Origin: Blattamonas nauphoetae
Taxonomy: Eukaryota; Preaxostyla; Oxymonadida
Assembly: GCA_033064195.1 (NCBI GenBank)
Contig: JARBJD010000012.1
Coordinates: 372,001 to 436,000, forward strand
Direction of reading: 5' to 3'
DNA: 64,000 nucleotides
Shown here in pieces: positions 59,674-64,000 of the stretch. Below the pieces are notes generated by a model, which was not told the origin of the DNA, searched no databases, and worked only from the letters and a program-made list of their open reading frames with translations. The translations under genes were made by a program, and so were the position numbers. Every line of letters starts with the position of its first letter. Position 1 is the stretch's first letter.

Positions 59674-59961
59674 TTTTAATTGTTTCAAACATTCAGATTC
59701 ACAACCTCTCTGTCTTTGTTCTGTATTGTTCAGAATCATTGAGTGTCCTTTATAAGAACTGTATGGTGAAGAGTGTCCAAATTAATGCGGAATATCAAGT
59801 TGGGTCGACTGGATACGAACAGTCAACAGTGCGCACAAGTATACGTGACAATTTTAGATGAGAGGACGGTGTATGTGAAGAATGGTATCCCAACACACCT
59901 TGACCACTCTTGGACCAGCATGTTAACGCTTGTCGGTCATTGGGTGTGAATTGGAAGTGAG

Positions 59962-60912
59962 TTACTGGGTCTGATCGGCCTCACGAAGGAAGGTTGAACT
60001 CATTTTAGTTTCTGAAGACGATTGTTCTTGCAATGGTGCCAGTGGAATGATGACATACTGTAATGGCTTCAGTGGAAAGCCTGAATGGCCTTCCATGATT
60101 TTGTCCTTGTTTTTGCGGGCTTCGTTGATCATAGGAATAGCTCCTTTCGTTTCCTCACTAACTACCAAACAATCTATTGTGGGAATCGATCCATCAACGG
60201 GTCCAATTGGATCATGCAATTCATCGACGTCCAACTGTATTGATGGTGAGATTAATTGTATAAAATCTCGAATAATAAAGCGTCGGAGCACATAACTCTG
60301 AAGTAGATTCGAATTCTTTTTTTTTTGGAGCAGTTCATCACAGGTCAGCCCCACATGGACTCGTTCTGAAGCACAGAGTGATGTGACAGTTAGAAGAACC
60401 TTGTGGCCTGGATGAAGACGATCGAATGTTCCACCAACTGCAACATATTTGTGTAGAGGGAATGGTGAATTTTTTGTGTGTAAGAATGTGGAATGTTCTG
60501 TGAGAGTCTTAATGATTGAATCCAGAGATGAGAGGAGGTTGAATTCGGAAGATGACGGAGATACGACCGATAATGGACCCAATCCTCGTTGTCTCCGGGC
60601 TTGGTTTAGAGTCGTTAAGTGTGTTTCATTGAGATTTGATAATATTTCACGGAGATCAGGGATTCTGAGGATCGGATGCTCTTCGTTGGAAAAGCAGATA
60701 CATACATTGATAAAGCGATTTAACGAAAAGAAAGAGCCATAGATTCTGAAGAGAATTTGTGAAAGTGATTCGACTGTGTTCTGAAATACATCACCAGAGA
60801 TGTAGATGATCACTTTCGATTGGTTCTTGCATGAACTGATGAGATTATCTAATTCTATTTCATTTTCAGGAGTTAGGGGGAAATTCGAGAGAGATAGTTG
60901 GATAAATTGCAT
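59962..60912 (-). CDS. Phosphopantetheine adenylyltransferase (CoA synthesis)
   Basis: It joins 4'-phosphopantetheine and ATP to form dephospho-CoA, the fourth step of CoA synthesis. This single exon of 316 residues starts with the ATG at 60912. The catalytic domain fills the C-terminal half: VAVGGTFDRLHPGHK near 155-170 carries the (T/H)xGH nucleotidyltransferase motif, and MSSTFLRE near the end is the equivalent of the ISSTxxR loop. The organisation, with about 150 residues before the domain, resembles the eukaryotic/archaeal PPAT rather than bacterial CoaD. No dephospho-CoA kinase domain follows, so unlike human COASY the enzyme is monofunctional. Confidence 0.87.
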   Translation of the reverse strand: MQFIQLSLSNFPLTPENEIELDNLISSCKNQSKVIIYISGDVFQNTVESLSQILFRIYGSFFSLNRFINVCICFSNEEHPILRIPDLREILSNLNETHLTTLNQARRQRGLGPLSVVSPSSSEFNLLSSLDSIIKTLTEHSTFLHTKNSPFPLHKYVAVGGTFDRLHPGHKVLLTVTSLCASERVHVGLTCDELLQKKKNSNLLQSYVLRRFIIRDFIQLISPSIQLDVDELHDPIGPVDGSIPTIDCLVVSEETKGAIPMINEARKNKDKIMEGHSGFPLKPLQYVIIPLAPLQEQSSSETKMSSTFLREADQTQ

Positions 60913-61071
60913 GGAGAGAACTCTTTCGGCCTGATGATGTCGTCGAAAGTGGACGAACGGTTTAATGGGGACGATAAAGATTCAAAATACAAAAAATCAA
61001 AAGAAAGACAGCAAAGGTGAAATGTTGAATCAAGAGAATGGGTTGTTTGTCGGTCAAAACTTCTGAAATCG

Positions 61072-61369
61072 TCAGGAGTTCTGTTCTTTATCGTAGGCCT
61101 CACTGAGGGATTCAAAATAATCTCGACCGTATTGGAAAACATCCTCTGGTCTATTAGCAAGAACATCGCACAGGAAATCCGACAAAATCTGCTTGATCTC
61201 AGGATGGGCTTTGACATAAGACTGATATTCTTCTTTCATCGTTGTCTGTGTGAAAAGGGGCATATGCAACAATAATCGAGTTAAAATGACATACAGATCG
61301 CTCTTCCATCTGAGCTTTCTGCCTCTCATCGAGGATAATCTTCTCATCAGAGTTATCGAAAAAATCCAT
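61072..61369 (-). CDS. Small RIIa-domain protein (RIIAD1-like)
   Basis: Exons 61295-61369 and 61072-61245, with a 49-base intron (GTATGT...CACACAG), give 82 residues. After a charged N-terminal helix, the segment from about residue 30 (YVKAHPEIKQILSDFL...LANRPEDVFQYGRDYF) fits the RIIa dimerisation/docking fold of PKA regulatory subunits and of flagellar proteins. The length and layout are close to RIIAD1. In flagellates such proteins are often axonemal (radial spoke or fibrous sheath-like), which would go with the CFAP74-like gene. The start ATG at 61369 lies 8 bases from the poly(A) polymerase ATG on the other strand. Confidence 0.75.
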
Positions 61370-61377
61370 TTGTTTTT
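61370..61377. promoter_or_regulatory. 8-bp gap between divergent start codons
   Basis: Only TTGTTTTT separates the RIIa-protein ATG (minus) from the poly(A) polymerase ATG (plus). Unless one start is further inside, the two 5' leaders must overlap or be almost absent. Confidence 0.5.
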
Positions 61378-63668
61378 ATGGGTATTCTCCGTGAAATGGA
61401 AAGACCATTCACTATCCATGAACCGATTCACAACAATCCACCAACCGAACAGGAAAAGAAAGACTCTGAAGAACTTCATCAATTTCTTGTCGAAGAGAAG
61501 GTCATTGAAGATCAGGCAGGAATCACACTTCGTGTCCGTGTCCTCAGTGATTTGCAAAACATTTTAAACGACTGGGTGCGAGGTGTCTTTGCTGATCTGG
61601 TTTGATCCCAAATATTTCTCATGTTGTCCAGAATCAACTCTCGCTGAATGATTCTGACACAATGAACCAACATGTTCTTCTGCATACTTTTGGATCTTTT
61701 CGTTTGGGTGCAAATGCTCCTGATGATGATATTGACAGTTTATGTATCTGTCCACAGTACATCGACAGAGATGCTCACTTCTTCGATATTCTGTTTCCGA
61801 TTCTCCAATCAACACCTGGAGTTCAGACCGCTATCGTATCTTCATTTCATTTGTATCGTCTGTATATAGGCTGTGCGAACTGCATACGTTCCGATTATCA
61901 AACTGTGCTTCAACACAATCTCGGTTTTTTTTTCTTCATTTTAATCGCGAATGTATCACAGATTGATTTACTATGTGCCACAATCCAGTATCAAACTCTT
62001 CCAGCTGAACTAAACCTGGCCAGTAGCGATTTTGATATCTCTATTTACGATGATAAAACTCGTCGAAGTTTAAACGGTCTCATATTGTAATATGTTCAAT
62101 CCAATTCAGGTTGTCGAGTCACTGATACAATTCTTATGTATCCAGAAAACAAGACAACTTTTCAGGAAGCGCTACGACTCATTAAATTATGGGCAAGAAG
62201 GCGAGGAGTCTATGCCAATGTCTACGGCTATCTGGGAGGAGTGTCTTGGGCTATCCTCGTCGCTATGATTACAATTAAGCTGCCAACCGTGGCCTCATCG
62301 TTTGCTGTCCTTTTTCTTCACTCTCTTCAGCGTTCTAGTTTCAGAATTTTTCCAGCTCTATTCTTCACCCCAAATTTGGAAAACACAAATATCGCTCAAC
62401 GGAACTCAACTCCCTAAGAATCAGGTCTTCTTTTGTCCATTTCTCTTCACAGCTTTCATTCCATCTTAGAATAAAGAAGAACCAATGATTGTTCCAACAC
62501 CATGCTATCCCCCCATGAACTCTACGCACAATGTAAGCAAATCCACCATGGCGGTTCTTCAAAAAGAGTTTAGCCGCGGATGGGACATTATTCAGAATGT
62601 TTTGAAGGGGTTTCTCTCTCTTCTCATTTTCATCTGATATAGAGATGATGAGTGGTCCACACTCGTAGAACCAAGCCCATTCTTTACAGAATACTCGACG
62701 TATCTCCAACTTACCTATTATGCCCCTTCAGAGGAAATCCTGAAACAATGGTATGACAGGCTTTGCTTCCATCATTTCATCCAATTTTCGAATTGTCTCG
62801 TCTCTGAAGGATCGGTTTCGGAGAGAGTCGTCTTCACTATCTCGTGAATCGGATGGAAGAAATGGAAGAATTTGAGCTGGTCCATCCGTTCCCGATGATG
62901 TTCAAGCACGACGAGTACGACGAAGAGTTTGGGGAAGAAATCAAAGTAAAACGAGAAGCGAAACTCACAGCAGAGGACATCCTGAACAAAGACACGTCTG
63001 GTGATTTCGACGATGATTCGGACGAGGAGGAGGAGAACGAGAAAAGCGAGATGAAGAAAGACGAAGCAGGCGATGACAGTGCAGACCGGCACAAACCAAC
63101 AGAAGAACCCACACGTGAGAGCAACAAGTTCTGTGGATCAGCGTTTATTGGGTTGAAGTTTGCGACGATCCAAGTGCCAGAGGGATTCGCGGCTCGGATT
63201 GACCTCACAACGACCATCAACGATTGGCTCGCCGACTTTGCGTTCACCGAATACACAGACGAGATGCTCTTCGCTCCAACCATCCTGAAACGGAATGAAA
63301 TTCCTCCTTTTGTGTTTGAGCAGCTGTCGCAGTACTATCCACCACAGCCACACCCTCCTCGCGAGAAGCGAGCAAAGAAGCGTGTCCTCACCACTGACTT
63401 CCTCCCACAACTGCCGCAAATCGCATTGCTGAATCCGAAGCAGGGGCAGGACGAGAACGAGGGGGAGAAGAGGATCCGGCCGCAGAGTGCGTTTGGTGAG
63501 CAGGCTGATGTGTTTGACCGAACGATGATTCCTTCGCTCTTCCGGAGGCCCACAATTCTTTCGAAGTCTCTGATCGTTTCAGCGAAGAAACATAACGAAA
63601 TGAAATTGTTCAAGCCACTGAAGCCTCTTCGTTTGTATCCTGAGATTAGAATCACTTCGGATGAATAA
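61378..63668 (+). CDS. Canonical nuclear poly(A) polymerase
   Basis: It adds poly(A) tails to mRNA 3' ends within the cleavage/polyadenylation complex. Nine exons (61378-61599, 61632-61835, 61870-61923, 61962-62076, 62110-62299, 62331-62424, 62470-62609, 62643-62750, 62810-63668) give 661 residues. The eight introns are 31-59 bases. The nucleotidyltransferase core shows FGSFRLG near 93, the DDDID aspartates near 105, the third Asp in SIDLL near 161, RRSLNGCRVTD, then LIKLWARRRGVYAN and GGVSWAILVA of the central domain. The RNA-binding domain follows (YLQLTYYAPSEE, QWIGFGESRLHYLV, LVHPFP), then an acidic Ser-poor linker and a basic tail. No active-site residue is missing. Without splicing, the frame looks broken at five places. 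Confidence 0.92.
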
Positions 63669-63810
63669 CTTCTCTTGCATTCTCTCTCATCTTTACATAT
63701 GTTGCTTCAAATTGGATTTACAATGTGTTCATTACATTGCGATTTTCTGATGCCTGCATTTCGAGGGGTTTTCGAGGTTTCGATCTGATCTTGGCCATGA
63801 CAAACATTTT

Positions 63811-64000
63811 ATGTCCACTTCGAAAGTTGAAGAGAAGTTTATCGACACACTCATAACCTTTGAAAATACGAAACAGGAGCAAGATGCTATCATCAACGCA
63901 AAAATGGCAGAATTGGATGAGCTCAAACAGTCAATAGAAAAGCAGAAGAATGAACTTGAACGAGAAAGGAAAAGACTAGAATTGATACAAAATGACAATG
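63811..64000 (+). CDS. Coiled-coil protein, 5' end of gene
   Basis: The ATG at 63811 opens 63 codons that run off the window: MSTSKVEEKFIDTL followed by Glu/Lys/Gln-rich heptads (AELDELKQSIEKQK...). This is a coiled-coil start of unknown family. An upstream ATG at 63796 is in another frame and soon stops. Confidence 0.5.
   Translation, partial: MSTSKVEEKFIDTLITFENTKQEQDAIINAKMAELDELKQSIEKQKNELERERKRLELIQNDN

Overview
This is protist nuclear DNA. About 20 protein-coding genes are packed tightly on both strands. Many carry spliceosomal introns of about 31-96 bases, most of them 32-60, with GTATGT- or GTTTGT-like donors and TTNCAG-like acceptors. TAA, TAG and TGA all end recognisable proteins, so the code looks standard. 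Flagellar-type proteins (a CFAP74-like ASH protein and an RIIa-domain protein), an archaeal-type UMP kinase and the tiny introns suggest a flagellated anaerobic protist. My best guess is a Preaxostyla oxymonad such as Blattamonas; that is an inference, not a demonstrated identity. I see no tRNA, rRNA or CRISPR, and no retroelement, Polinton or other virus-like element.

Layout. 2-2482: 3' part of a membrane-protein gene. 3370-11195 (minus): a multi-exon helical-repeat-like gene split by a 4,253-bp DNA transposon (6026-10278) with 95-bp terminal inverted repeats and a 9-bp target duplication, Mutator-like in form; its interior holds decayed host-like gene pieces and no recognisable transposase. 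12913-27400 (minus): a giant bridge-like lipid-transfer protein (Hobbit/SABRE/FMP27 type, about 4,815 residues). 27596-30869: a small membrane protein, an armadillo protein and an archaeal-type UMP kinase. 31236-45481 (plus): four genes in a row, CFAP74-like, MYST histone acetyltransferase, POP1 (RNase P/MRP) and a PA28-family proteasome activator. 45847-47598 (minus): a coiled-coil protein.

47806-52951: a nearly identical inverted repeat with 2,508-bp arms around a 130-bp spacer. Each arm carries a YwqG/DUF1963 gene and an unrecognised Ser/Pro-rich gene; the centre holds the tail of a broken alpha/beta hydrolase.

53056-64000: Pol I subunit A49, a double tetraspanin-like 8-TM protein, a secreted GH20 beta-hexosaminidase, an NAD-dependent epimerase, phosphopantetheine adenylyltransferase, an RIIa-domain protein, poly(A) polymerase and the start of a coiled-coil gene. 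Several pairs are head to head with start codons only 8 to about 200 bases apart. The content is mostly housekeeping (RNA processing, chromatin, CoA, nucleotide and lipid handling). The accessory features are the transposon and the inverted duplication.
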